From the NCBI GenBank assembly GCA_020252645.1, contig JADCCN010000001.1, forward strand, positions 208,099 through 272,098: a DNA stretch of 64,000 nt, written 5' to 3'. The DNA comes from Methylobacterium sp. Its GTDB lineage: Bacteria; Pseudomonadota; Alphaproteobacteria; Rhizobiales; Beijerinckiaceae. Below are positions 34,680 to 43,034 of this stretch, in pieces; the first letter of the stretch is position 1, and every line of letters begins with the position of its first letter. The notes under the pieces are model-generated. The model was not told where the DNA came from and made no database searches. It saw only the letters and a program-made list of their open reading frames with translations. The position numbers and the translations under genes were made by a program.

Positions 34680-36212
34680 ATGACCGTCAACAACTCGATG
34701 TTCCCCTTCTCGAGCGGCACCATCCGGAACCAGCAATATGCTCGGTTGCTGTTGCAGATGCGCGGCCAGATGGATGATCTGCAGCAGCAGATCGCCAGCG
34801 GGAAGAAGTCGCAGACCTTCGGCGGTCTTGGCGACATGCGCGTGAGTTCGCTCACGTTCCGCAACCAGACCGGCGTGACCGATGGCTATTCCAACGTCAT
34901 CGATCTCACCGAGATCCGCCTCAAGATCATGGATCAAAGCACCAACGAGTTGCGCGCTCTTGTGGATGGCGCCCGCGCCTCCATGCTGAAAACGCGCGGC
35001 ACCGGCGGCTATCCGGAGATCACCGCATCCGTGAAGCAGGTGCAGGCGCAGTTCGAGCAGATGGTGACATCGCTCAACGCCCAGCACGAGGGGCTCTACC
35101 TCTATTCCGGCCGCACGCGAGATACGCGCCCGGTGGTGGATGCCAACACGATCATGTGGGGCGACGGCACCAATGCCGGCCTGCGCCAGGTGATCGATGA
35201 GCGCCGCCAGGCCGATCTCGGGATCACGGGCCTCGGCCGCATGACGACGAGCCTTGTCGCCAGCAACGTGACCCTGGCAGAGGATGCCGTGGGTAATCCC
35301 TTTGGAATCAAGCTTGTCGCGGGTTCCGTGGGCGGCGCCATGTCGAACGTCACGGTGATTGGCCCGGCCGGTACGCCGCCGCAGATCAACTTCAACTTCA
35401 CCGGCCTGCCGCTGAACGGCGAGCGAATCAGCTTCTCGGTGACCTTGCCGGATGGCAAGACATTGAATCTCGGCTTCGCGGCTAACGAGGCCAGCACCGG
35501 CGACGATACGGTCTTCAACGTCGGCGCGACCCCCGCTGCGACGGCTGCGAACCTGCAGGCAGCCATCAATTCGCGCCTCTCGGCCATTGGCCAGGGCGAA
35601 TTGCGTGCGGCCTCCGGCCTCATGGCGGCCCGCCAGTTCTTCGATGGCTCCGTCAGCAATCCGGTCCCGCGTGTTGCGGGCCCGCCCTTCAACACCTCGA
35701 TCGCCTATGCCCCTGTGGGCTCGGTGCCGACGGTGATCTGGTACAAGGGCGACGACGACACGCTCGTGAATGCCCGCGACACCCAGCGCGCCGAAATCGA
35801 TTCCGGCACGGGGATAAGCCTCGGTGCCCGCGCGAATGAGACCGCCTTGCGCGATTCCATGGTGGCCCTCGGCATGTTCCTGGCCGAGGATTATCCGCCG
35901 GGCTTCAACTCCACGAAGGATCGGTATGATGCGGCATCGAGCCGTGCGATCCAGGTGATGAACACCACCGGCGGCCCCAATGCCATCCTCGAGATGAACG
36001 GGGATTTCGGCCGCGCCGGCGCCCTGGTGCTGAGCACAAAAAAACGTCACGAGGACCGGAAGGTCTTCCTCACTTCGGTGCTTGCCGAGATCGAGAACAC
36101 CAACAAGGAAGAGGCGATCCTGCAGTTGACTTCGCTGCAGACCACGCTGGAAGCGAGCTACACGGTCACCTCGCGGCTGTCGCAATTGTCGCTCGTGAAC
36201 TATCTGCGCTGA
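34680..36212 (+). CDS. flgL: Flagellar hook-associated protein 3 (FlgL)
   Basis: Second hook-filament junction protein, 510 residues, starting two bases after flgK. The N terminus resembles flagellin (QYARLLLQMRGQMDDLQQQIASGKKSQTFGGLGDMRVSSLTFRN) and the C terminus has the complementary helix (KEEAILQLTSLQTTLEASYTVTSRLSQLSLVNYL). At over 500 residues it is longer than enterobacterial FlgL (about 317), as is usual in alphaproteobacteria, owing to a large central insertion. A strong intrinsic terminator follows within 30 bases, ending the hook-junction operon. Confidence 0.93.
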   Translation: MTVNNSMFPFSSGTIRNQQYARLLLQMRGQMDDLQQQIASGKKSQTFGGLGDMRVSSLTFRNQTGVTDGYSNVIDLTEIRLKIMDQSTNELRALVDGARASMLKTRGTGGYPEITASVKQVQAQFEQMVTSLNAQHEGLYLYSGRTRDTRPVVDANTIMWGDGTNAGLRQVIDERRQADLGITGLGRMTTSLVASNVTLAEDAVGNPFGIKLVAGSVGGAMSNVTVIGPAGTPPQINFNFTGLPLNGERISFSVTLPDGKTLNLGFAANEASTGDDTVFNVGATPAATAANLQAAINSRLSAIGQGELRAASGLMAARQFFDGSVSNPVPRVAGPPFNTSIAYAPVGSVPTVIWYKGDDDTLVNARDTQRAEIDSGTGISLGARANETALRDSMVALGMFLAEDYPPGFNSTKDRYDAASSRAIQVMNTTGGPNAILEMNGDFGRAGALVLSTKKRHEDRKVFLTSVLAEIENTNKEEAILQLTSLQTTLEASYTVTSRLSQLSLVNYLR

Positions 36213-36236
36213 CAGCCGGACAACGATCGCTGACGA

Positions 36237-36264
36237 CAAGGGCGCCTTCGGGCGCCCTTTTTTT
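36237..36264 (+). terminator. Intrinsic terminator after flgL
   Basis: AAGGGCGCC-TTCG-GGCGCCCTT forms a strong stem with a stable tetraloop, followed by a run of T. It starts about 25 bases after the flgL stop. Confidence 0.92.
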
Positions 36265-36287
36265 GGTGGTGATGAGCTGGCCCCGCA

Positions 36288-36316
36288 AACGAAAAGCGCC
36301 CCGTTTCAGGGGGCGC
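36288..36316 (-). terminator. Intrinsic terminator of flbT-flaF
   Basis: On the minus strand, GCGCCCC-CTGAAAC-GGGGCGC is followed by TTTTCGTTT, about 50 bases beyond the flaF stop. Confidence 0.82.
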
Positions 36317-36364
36317 CCGGCCTTGCATGCTGCATGTGGGGAGCGGCGGCGGCGACCCTGCTTT

Positions 36365-36781
36365 TCAGCTTTCCGCCATTTCCGGCTTGCGAGCCTCGGT
36401 CTTCGGCAGGTCGGAGCCTTCGCGCCCGCGCAGGCCGGCTGCGATATGCTGGTTGATCTCGATCATGAGATCCAGCTTCTTCGGGTCCGGCTCGAACAGC
36501 ATGCGCATGCATTGGTTGATCACGAACCGGCACAGGCCGATCATGTTCGAACGCATTTCCGGAGGCATGGGGCTCTGCGGGTCGGTCGCAGCCTCGAGGA
36601 AAATAGTCCACACCTGTCGGTTGTGGTTCAGGGGATCGTCCATCGTGGCGATGGACGGCTCCCAGTTTTCCTTCAACCACTGCAGCTTGCTTGCTGCCTT
36701 CAGCAGGGCGCGGGCTTCAAGCTCGCGCTGGCTGAGGACGAGAGTCTGGGTCTTGTTGTACGCCTGAATTGCGGGCTGCAT
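36365..36781 (-). CDS. flaF: Flagellar biosynthesis regulator FlaF
   Basis: Flagellin-specific chaperone/regulator of alphaproteobacteria that permits flagellin synthesis or secretion and works opposite to FlbT. In 138 residues, it begins MQPAIQAYNKTQTLVLSQRELEARAL and contains WTIFLEAATDPQSPMPPEMRSNMIGLCRFVINQCMRM in the order typical of the family. ATG at 36781 gives the family start but lies 65 bp inside the flbT 3' end, an unusually long overlap. A longer upstream reading adds only out-of-family residues. It is followed by an intrinsic terminator. Confidence 0.9.
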   Translation of the reverse strand: MQPAIQAYNKTQTLVLSQRELEARALLKAASKLQWLKENWEPSIATMDDPLNHNRQVWTIFLEAATDPQSPMPPEMRSNMIGLCRFVINQCMRMLFEPDPKKLDLMIEINQHIAAGLRGREGSDLPKTEARKPEMAES

Positions 36782-37157
36782 GTTCGAACAGTTTCCTCTC
36801 ATACGCCAGAAGCTGTTTTGCTTCCTTGAGGGCCTTATAGAACTCACCATCCAGAATATGGTTGTGAATACTCATCAAGATATTTGTCGAACTCGGCACG
36901 GCTTTTTGGAAGTCCGTGACGAACTTATTATAAAGCCCAATGTTTTCGGAAATCTTTCCATCAATATACATGAACTGGATGGTCATGTAGATCAGCTTGG
37001 CCGGCGTGTCCGCCGATTTTGGGCTGAGGATGTCCTTCTCGCGCAGGATCGGCGCATTCCCCTCGATGATGAGGCTCGTGCGCTGGTCGCAGTTACGGAC
37101 AACCGCGGTGCCGATGATGATGCGTTCGTTGGGCTTCAGCTCAACTTTCAGGGCCAC
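36717..37157 (-). CDS. flbT: Flagellar biosynthesis repressor FlbT
   Basis: Post-transcriptional regulator that binds the flagellin mRNA leader and limits flagellin translation until hook assembly. In 146 residues, the core resembles known FlbT proteins (LKPNERIIIGTAVVRNCDQRTSLIIEGNAPILREKDIL, then the YMTIQFMYIDGK segment). Its second half is visibly AT-richer than neighbouring genes (36840-37000). AGGAGG precedes the ATG. No sigma-54 site was found upstream. The 3' end overlaps flaF by 65 bp. Confidence 0.92.
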   Translation of the reverse strand: MALKVELKPNERIIIGTAVVRNCDQRTSLIIEGNAPILREKDILSPKSADTPAKLIYMTIQFMYIDGKISENIGLYNKFVTDFQKAVPSSTNILMSIHNHILDGEFYKALKEAKQLLAYERKLFEHAARNSGVQQDPDSRPQPARA

Positions 37158-37301
37158 GGGCGGCCTCCTTGGTGCGAGAGAACTTCACCACAACGGTGTA
37201 AACAACTCGTTGCAGATCGAATGATTCTCGCCGACTCGCTCGCGTTTTGCAACTAAAAGTAGAGCCATGCCGGCCCGGTCCGACGACTTCAAAGCCGGCT
37301 T

Positions 37302-38081
37302 TCAGCCGACCCGCTTGAGGAATCCATCAGCGGCAACCGTCACCATCAGGCGCCCCTCGATCGACTTGTCGATCACGAATTCCGGATGGCTCCTGAGATA
37401 TTCATGGAGCGCGGTCTTGGGGTTGTCGCCGGGCGACCAGGGGCGATCGGGGAAGAGGTCCGCTGGCATGTCCTCGACGAACGAATCGAACACCACGCAA
37501 TAGCTGCCCTTCGTCACCATCGGCGCATAGGCCTCGAGCTCGGCCAGCACATGGGCGTGGCTGTGCATGGAATCGAGGAAGACGAGAACCGTCTTGTAAT
37601 CCTTCGCGGCCTCCCTCACCGTCGCGACGGTCTCAGCCGCGATGCTCGACCCCTCGACGAGGTGCAGCAGCGGGCGCAGGGGATGGGCGTCGAGCGCCGC
37701 GCGATTATGGGGGCGGATGTCGATGTCGATGCCGATGACCTTGCGCTGGCTCGCGCGCGGGTCGAGCGTCTTTCCGGCCGCCATGGCGTCGCAATAATCG
37801 AGCATCGCCAGGATGCTGGCCGAGAGGATGAGCGAACCACCATGGGCAATGCCGGTCTCGATGATGAGATCCGGCCGCACCTGCCAGACCAGCTCCTGCA
37901 CCGCCCACATATCCTGCGGATACTGGATGATCGGGCGTCCAAGCCAATCGAAGTTATAGACGTATTTCCTGCGCATCGAGGCTTCGAGCCAGCGTTGCGA
38001 CAGGCTCCGGAACTCCGTGTCCTTCGCGTAGGCCGCGAGATGCTGGCGGCGTTCCTCGGCGAATGCGGCGATCGGGTCCAT
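37302..38081 (-). CDS. CmcI-type SAM-dependent O-methyltransferase (cephalosporin hydroxylase family)
   Basis: A 259-residue enzyme of the CmcI/rhamnosyl O-methyltransferase family. The SAM-binding IETGIAHGGS is at about 75-84, VIGIDIDIRPHN follows the second strand, and LDSMHSHAHVLAEL holds the metal-binding Asp and His residues. Members named cephalosporin hydroxylase in databases are usually sugar or polyketide O-methyltransferases. It is the last gene of the sugar operon, 20 bp after the epimerase gene, with AAGGAGG before its ATG. It probably caps a hydroxyl of the modified 6-deoxyhexose, either on the nucleotide sugar or after transfer. Confidence 0.82.
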   Translation of the reverse strand: MDPIAAFAEERRQHLAAYAKDTEFRSLSQRWLEASMRRKYVYNFDWLGRPIIQYPQDMWAVQELVWQVRPDLIIETGIAHGGSLILSASILAMLDYCDAMAAGKTLDPRASQRKVIGIDIDIRPHNRAALDAHPLRPLLHLVEGSSIAAETVATVREAAKDYKTVLVFLDSMHSHAHVLAELEAYAPMVTKGSYCVVFDSFVEDMPADLFPDRPWSPGDNPKTALHEYLRSHPEFVIDKSIEGRLMVTVAADGFLKRVG

Positions 38082-38101
38082 GGGGCCTCCTTGGGGCGGA
38101 A

Positions 38102-38944
38102 TTAGTTGCAGGCGGATTTCTGGCCGCGGGACGGGGCGGCGCGGACATCAGGGAAAATGCTCACCACCGGCGAGCGCGGCTGCGCGCTGCACTCGGTTCG
38201 GATTCGGGTGATGTCGATGGGCGGGAAGAGGATGCGCGGGGCGTTCGCCTCCACGCTCAGGCTTGCGCCGGTCGTGGCCTGGATGGCGGCGATCCACTCC
38301 GAATGGGCGGTGCGAATACCGCTCGCGACATTGTAGATGCCCTGCGACGAGCCTTTCGCAAGGGCGGCGAGCACGGCCACGGCATCTTCGATGTGGATGT
38401 AATCCTTGGCGGAATCGAGCGCCGAGCGCAGATGCATATGCCCCGCGCGCGCCTCGCGCAGCAGGGACGGCAGGAAGTTCTCGCTGTGCCCGTCTTCGCC
38501 ACCCACGACATTCGAGAGCCGCGCCACACAGGCCCGGCCCTTGCTCCCGTGCAGGCACAGGCTCTCGCCCATGAGCTTCGAGAGGTTGTAGAGGTCTGAA
38601 CCCGAATGCGGATCGACGCTCAGCGCGCGATCCTCCCGTGCCGGTGCGTCATCGCCGCCCGCACCGCCATAGACGCGGGTGGAGGAAAGATAGACCAGCC
38701 GCTCGAACCGCGCCTCGGCGAGCAGGCGATGCAGCACGGTGACATGCGCCTCGATGGTTTCCAGCGGGCGTGTGCGGAAATCGGCGGTGACGCCGATGCA
38801 ATAGATCACGCGGCCAAGATCCTCGCGCCAGATCGCGTCATCGCCGCGCATGGGTGCGAACACATTCTCGCCCGACGCGCGCAGATGCGCGGCAAGGGCT
38901 CGCCCCACCGTGCCGCCCGCGCCGAGGATGGTGAATTGGCTCAT
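38102..38944 (-). CDS. NAD-dependent epimerase/dehydratase (SDR), predicted 4-ketoreductase
   Basis: Extended SDR of 280 residues with the Rossmann motif GAGGTVG at 8-14 and catalytic Tyr/Lys in YNLSK. The segments LVYLSSTRVYGG and DYIHIEDAVAVLAALA are those of nucleotide-sugar epimerases and reductases. In its operon context, the missing step is reduction of the 4-keto group after dehydration, epimerisation and C-methylation, so a 4-ketoreductase role is predicted. Stereochemistry cannot be told. The ATG overlaps the preceding gene's stop (ATGA). Residues after about 255 are a Cys/Pro-rich tail not typical of the fold. Confidence 0.8.
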   Translation of the reverse strand: MSQFTILGAGGTVGRALAAHLRASGENVFAPMRGDDAIWREDLGRVIYCIGVTADFRTRPLETIEAHVTVLHRLLAEARFERLVYLSSTRVYGGAGGDDAPAREDRALSVDPHSGSDLYNLSKLMGESLCLHGSKGRACVARLSNVVGGEDGHSENFLPSLLREARAGHMHLRSALDSAKDYIHIEDAVAVLAALAKGSSQGIYNVASGIRTAHSEWIAAIQATTGASLSVEANAPRILFPPIDITRIRTECSAQPRSPVVSIFPDVRAAPSRGQKSACN

Positions 38945-39429
38945 GCGCGTTTCCCGATCGGTCTCGCCGGATTGCCGGCATAAACCGAATAGGCCTCGCA
39001 TTCGCCCTTCACGAGCGTGCTGGCCGCGATCACGCAGCCCCGGCGCAGGATCGCGCCATCAAGCAGCACGCAATTCGCGCCGATCCAGACATCATCCTCG
39101 ATCACGATACCGCCCTTTCCGGGCAGGAATCCCTGCTCGCGTATGAGGCGCGAAGCATCCTTGTAGGCGTGGTTCACCGGCGCGAAGGTGCAATTCGCCG
39201 CGACGGCCACCGAGTTGCCCATGCGGATCCCCTGGCCGGTGTAAAGCACACAGCCGGAATTCAGAAAGACATGTTCCCCGATGACGAGATCCCCGGAGCC
39301 GCCGGCCGGCTTGATCTTCACGAAGCTGTCGATCACCGAATGGGCGCCGATCTCGATGCGTGTGCCGCGGGTTGAATCCTCGATATCGGCCAGTTTCGAG
39401 ATGCGGGCGGTGGGATGAATGATGATCAT
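38941..39429 (-). CDS. Hexapeptide-repeat (LbH) acyltransferase
   Basis: Left-handed beta-helix acyltransferase of 162 residues. The hexapeptide pattern [LIV]-G-x4 repeats from about residue 20 to the end (IEIGAHSVIDSFVKI, LVIGEHVFLNSGCVL, IVIEDDVWIGANCVLLDGAILRRGCVIAASTLV), with the probable catalytic His in NHAYKD. The C terminus YAGNPARPIGKR is typical of sugar O-acetyltransferases. The ATG at 39429 has GGAGG upstream and overlaps the methyltransferase stop. No aminotransferase is in the operon, so O- rather than N-acetylation is more likely. Confidence 0.85.
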   Translation of the reverse strand: MIIIHPTARISKLADIEDSTRGTRIEIGAHSVIDSFVKIKPAGGSGDLVIGEHVFLNSGCVLYTGQGIRMGNSVAVAANCTFAPVNHAYKDASRLIREQGFLPGKGGIVIEDDVWIGANCVLLDGAILRRGCVIAASTLVKGECEAYSVYAGNPARPIGKRA

Positions 39430-40652
39430 GTCACCTCCAGCTTTGGCACCGCGACGACGAATTTTCCGCCCCAGGCGCGGATCCCGGCGAGCTGCTCCAT
39501 CACTTCGGCGCGGATGTTCCAGGGCAGGATCAGCACGACATCCGGCTTGTCGGCCCACAGATGCGCCTCTTCCACGATGGGGATGCGGCTGCCGGGCATG
39601 AAGCGCCCCTGCTTCGCCGCCGCGCGATCGACCACGTAAGGCACGAGATCGGGCCGGATGCCGGCGAAATTCATCAGCGTGTTGCCCTTTGCCGCCGCGC
39701 CATAGGCGCCGACACGCAGTCCCTTCTGCTTCGCGTCGATCAGGAAGGCAACGATACCGTTCTTCACGCGCTCGGCCTGCTTCTGGAAGGGCGAGTAGTA
39801 TTCAAGCCGCTTCATGCCCGCCGCCTCCTCCCGCGCGAGCATCGCGCCGACGGCGGGGGTGAGCGCGTGCTTGCCCGTATCGCGGCGCTGGGCGAAGACG
39901 CGCAGGCTGCCGCCATGCGTCGGGATTTCCTCGACATCGAACACGTCGAGCCCGTTTGCCGCGAAGATGCGATGCACCGCCGTCAGCGAGAGATAGGAAT
40001 AATGCTCGTGATAGGCGGTATCGAACTGGTTCAGTGCCACCATGTTGAGAAGATGGGGGAATTCGAAGGTTGAAATGCCCTGCGGTTTCAGCAGCTTCGA
40101 AAAGCCGCCGACGAAATCGTTGATATCCGGCACATGCGCGAGCACGTTGTTCGCGGCCGTCAGGTCCGCGGCCTTGCCTTCGCGCGCGAGGTTCTCGCCA
40201 AGAGCGATACCGAAGAATTCCTCGATGATCTCGATGCCCCTGGCGCGCGCGGCCTCCGCCGTGCTGCGCGTCGGCTCGATGCCCGTGCAGGGAATGCCCG
40301 CCGCCTTCACATATTGCAGCAGGTAGCCGTCATTCGCGGCGATCTCCACGACATGGCTTTGCGGGCCAAGGCCGAAGCGGCTCTGCATCGCCGTGACATA
40401 GCCTTGCGAATGCTTCAGCCAGCTTGTCGAGGTGGAGCTGAAATAGGCATATTGCTCGGTGAAAAGGGCCTCCCGGCCCGCATAATCCTCGGTCTGAACC
40501 AGCCAGCAGTCCTCGCACACCATCACGCGCAGCGGAAACCACGTCTCCGGTGCCTGCAATTGCGCCGCCGAGAGATAGGCGTTGGAGGGCGGAGAAGCGC
40601 CGAGATCGAGAAAGGTATGACGAAGCGGCGTGCCGCAATGCCGGCATTTCAC
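39426..40652 (-). CDS. Nucleotide-sugar C-methyltransferase (TylC3/TcaB9-like)
   Basis: SAM-dependent methyltransferase of 408 residues with three parts. A zinc-binding N-terminal domain has Cys3, Cys6, Cys46 and Cys49. A Rossmann SAM domain at about 95-215 includes VVEIAANDGYLLQYV. A C-terminal domain starts near 300 (LRVGAYGAAAKGNTLMNF). TAYHEHYSYLS carries the Tyr/His/Glu/His set used by TcaB9-type enzymes to methylate C-3 of 4-keto-6-deoxysugars. A C-3 methyl branch, as in mycarose, evalose or virenose, is therefore predicted for the product. The start overlaps the epimerase stop (ATGA). Confidence 0.87.
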   Translation of the reverse strand: MKCRHCGTPLRHTFLDLGASPPSNAYLSAAQLQAPETWFPLRVMVCEDCWLVQTEDYAGREALFTEQYAYFSSTSTSWLKHSQGYVTAMQSRFGLGPQSHVVEIAANDGYLLQYVKAAGIPCTGIEPTRSTAEAARARGIEIIEEFFGIALGENLAREGKAADLTAANNVLAHVPDINDFVGGFSKLLKPQGISTFEFPHLLNMVALNQFDTAYHEHYSYLSLTAVHRIFAANGLDVFDVEEIPTHGGSLRVFAQRRDTGKHALTPAVGAMLAREEAAGMKRLEYYSPFQKQAERVKNGIVAFLIDAKQKGLRVGAYGAAAKGNTLMNFAGIRPDLVPYVVDRAAAKQGRFMPGSRIPIVEEAHLWADKPDVVLILPWNIRAEVMEQLAGIRAWGGKFVVAVPKLEVT

Positions 40653-41209
40653 AGGATAATCCCCTTGAAACTGGGTTCGGTCATCGGATGGCGCTTGTCC
40701 CGCTCGGAGATCGCCGAGACGGGCAGGGGCCAGGTGATCCCGAAAGCGGGATCGAACGCATTCACCGCTCCCTCGGCCGCGGGCGCATGGGAAGCGGAGT
40801 GGCAGTAGAGAATCTCGACATCATCGCTCAGGGCCTGGAAACCATGCGCGAATCCCTCGGGAATGAGCATGGCCCGGCCATTCCGGGCGGAGAGCGTTTC
40901 GGCGTGCCAGCTTTTGAAGCTCGGCGAGCTTGCGCGCAGATCCAGCGCGACATCGAGGATTTCCCCGCGGATGCAGGTCACGAGCTTCATCTCGGCATGG
41001 GGCGCATGCTGGAAATGCATGCCGCGCAGCGTGCCCTTCAGCGCCGAATAGGTGTGGTTGATCGCCGCGATCGGCTTCACCCAGCCCGCTGCGCGAAGCG
41101 TTTCGGCGCAATAGAGCCGCGCGAGGAAACCGCGCGCATCCCCGAGCCTTTCGCGCTCCACGCGCATCAGGCCGTCGAGCGGGAGGGTCGAGACGGACAG
41201 CACGCTCAT
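40649..41209 (-). CDS. dTDP-4-dehydrorhamnose 3,5-epimerase family (RfbC/RmlC-like)
   Basis: Cupin-fold epimerase of 186 residues, the family length. GTLRGMHFQ contains the catalytic His65, and GRAMLIPEGFAHGFQALSDDVEILY is the second signature. In this operon the substrate is expected to be CDP-linked 4-keto-6-deoxyglucose rather than the dTDP form, and it may act at C-3 and/or C-5. Similar epimerases partner C-methyltransferases in branched-sugar pathways. ATG at 41209 overlaps the RfbG stop; a longer upstream frame is not supported. Confidence 0.85.
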   Translation of the reverse strand: MSVLSVSTLPLDGLMRVERERLGDARGFLARLYCAETLRAAGWVKPIAAINHTYSALKGTLRGMHFQHAPHAEMKLVTCIRGEILDVALDLRASSPSFKSWHAETLSARNGRAMLIPEGFAHGFQALSDDVEILYCHSASHAPAAEGAVNAFDPAFGITWPLPVSAISERDKRHPMTEPSFKGIIL

Positions 41210-42270
41210 GCCGCCTCCGCGAAGGCCGCAAGATCGGCATCGCAGAGGGCGAGGGCGGATTGCCCTTCGGCTTCCGCCTTGTACCATTCCATGGTGCGGG
41301 CCACGCTTTCGGCGATGCCCCAGCGGGGAAGAATATCCAGCTTCGTGCGGGCCAGGGCGGTTTCGAGCGCGAGCCAGCCCGCTTCGTGCGGGCCTGCGGT
41401 GCCGTCGCCGTAGATCACCTCGGCCTTGGGGAAACCGGTGCGCGCGTGTTCGATCACCGCGCGCACTGTCGCGGCTTCATGCGTGTGCGGGCCGATGTTA
41501 TAGGCGCCGGCGAGGCTGGCATCGGCCCAGAGCCGTTCGGCCAGAACGAGATAGGCGTTGACCGGCTCCAGTACATGCTGCCAGGGGCGGATGGCCTGCG
41601 GACGGCGAATCTCCAGCGGCTTTCCGGAAAGCCAGGCACGCACCGCATCGGGAATCAGGCGATCGCCGGACCAGTCGCCGCCGCCGATGACGTTGCCCGC
41701 GCGCGCCGAGGCGATGGCCTTGCCTTCGGCGCGCAGAAACGAGTCGCGGTAGCTTGCGATCACGATTTCGCTCGCGCCCTTGCTCGCGCTGTAGGGGTCG
41801 TAACCGCCGAGTGCGTCATCCTCGCGATAGGGGTAGGGCCGTTCGAGATTCTGATAAACCTTGTCGGTGGTGACCATCACAACCGCGCGAGGCTCCGCCA
41901 TGCCGCGCAGGGCATCCAGCAGATGCGCCGTGCCCATCACATTTGTCGCGAAGGTTTCGACCGGCTCGCGATAGCTCGCGCGCACCAGCGGCTGCGCGGC
42001 CATGTGGATCACGATCTCGGGCTTTGTTGCGCGCACCAGCCGTGAGAGGGCCTCGCGGTCGCGAATATCGCAGAGATGGCTCTCGATGAGGCTTGCAAGC
42101 CCGAGCTTTTCGAAGAGGTTCGGATGGGTGTTCGGTGCCAGCGCGATCCCCGCGACATGGGCACCCATCCGAGCGAGCCAAAGCGCCGTCCACCCGCCCT
42201 TGAAGCCGGTATGGCCGGTGAGAAGAACGCGCTTGCCGCGCCAGAAATCCGGCGAGGCCGTCGCTACCAT
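41206..42270 (-). CDS. rfbG: CDP-glucose 4,6-dehydratase
   Basis: Extended SDR of 354 residues that converts CDP-glucose to CDP-4-keto-6-deoxyglucose. The NAD motif GHTGFKG is at 19-25, AAQPLVRASYREPVETFATNVMGT follows, and the active site is YDPYSASKGASEIV with catalytic Tyr and Lys. The C-terminal PWQHVLEPVNAYL matches the family. ATG at 42270 was chosen, although its ribosome site GGAAG is tight; a GTG three codons upstream is possible. It overlaps the cytidylyltransferase stop by 7 bp. Confidence 0.92.
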   Translation of the reverse strand: MVATASPDFWRGKRVLLTGHTGFKGGWTALWLARMGAHVAGIALAPNTHPNLFEKLGLASLIESHLCDIRDREALSRLVRATKPEIVIHMAAQPLVRASYREPVETFATNVMGTAHLLDALRGMAEPRAVVMVTTDKVYQNLERPYPYREDDALGGYDPYSASKGASEIVIASYRDSFLRAEGKAIASARAGNVIGGGDWSGDRLIPDAVRAWLSGKPLEIRRPQAIRPWQHVLEPVNAYLVLAERLWADASLAGAYNIGPHTHEAATVRAVIEHARTGFPKAEVIYGDGTAGPHEAGWLALETALARTKLDILPRWGIAESVARTMEWYKAEAEGQSALALCDADLAAFAEAA

Positions 42271-43034
42271 GTCTTCCACGGGGCCTTGCCGGAGGCCCAG
42301 AGCTCCTCGAGCAGGTTCTTTTCGCGCAGGGTATCCATCGGTTGCCAGAAGCCGTCATGCTGGAAGGCGCGGAGTTCATCCTGCGCGGCAAGCGCCCGCA
42401 TGGGTTCGATCTCCCAGCTCGTGGCATCACCTTCGATGAGGTCAATCACCCGCGGCGAGAGCACGAAGAATCCGCCATTGATCCAGCCGGCCTCGCCGCG
42501 CGGCTTCTCGATGAAGCCGGTGACGCGATCGCCATCAAGCCCCAGCGACCCAAAGCGACCCGGCGGCAGAACGGCGGTAACAGTCGCCATCCTGCCATGC
42601 GCCTTGTGGAAAGCGAGCGCGGCCGCGATGTCGAGGCTTGAAACGCCGTCGCCATAGGTGAAGCAGAAGGCTTCCTCATCGCGCAGATAGCGTGCCACGC
42701 GCTTCAGGCGGCCGCCGGTCATCGTGTCGTCACCGGTATCGACGAGGGTTACGCGCCAGGGTTCGGCCTGTTCGCGATGCACTTCCATACGGTTCTTGCC
42801 CATGTCGAAGGTCACGTCCGACATGTGCAGGAAGTAGTTCTGAAAGTATTCCTTAATGATATAGCCCTTGTAGCCGCAGCATATCACGAATTCATTGACG
42901 CCATTGGCGGAATACATCTTCATGATGTGCCAGAGGATCGGCTTTCCGCCGATCTCGATCATCGGCTTGGGCCGCAGATGCGTTTCCTCGGAAATGCGGG
43001 TTCCAAGGCCGCCCGCGAGGATGACCGCTTTCAT
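42264..43034 (-). CDS. rfbF: Glucose-1-phosphate cytidylyltransferase
   Basis: Nucleotidyltransferase of 256 residues that forms CDP-glucose from CTP and glucose-1-phosphate. The N-terminal signature is KAVILAGGLGTRISEETHLRPKPMIEIGG, with GGLGTR at 8-13, and the body follows RfbF proteins closely (MYSANGVNEFVICCGYKGYIIKEYFQNYF, FCFTYGDGVS). It supplies the precursor of the whole sugar operon. Its ATG overlaps the stop of the upstream glycosyltransferase gene, so the donor synthesis and transfer genes are translationally coupled. Confidence 0.94.
   Translation of the reverse strand: MKAVILAGGLGTRISEETHLRPKPMIEIGGKPILWHIMKMYSANGVNEFVICCGYKGYIIKEYFQNYFLHMSDVTFDMGKNRMEVHREQAEPWRVTLVDTGDDTMTGGRLKRVARYLRDEEAFCFTYGDGVSSLDIAAALAFHKAHGRMATVTAVLPPGRFGSLGLDGDRVTGFIEKPRGEAGWINGGFFVLSPRVIDLIEGDATSWEIEPMRALAAQDELRAFQHDGFWQPMDTLREKNLLEELWASGKAPWKTW

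Noticed and set aside
37302-38081. Cephalosporin hydroxylase as a literal function
   Set aside because: The family name is historical; SAM-binding and metal motifs and a sugar-operon context fit an O-methyltransferase, and no beta-lactam genes are present.
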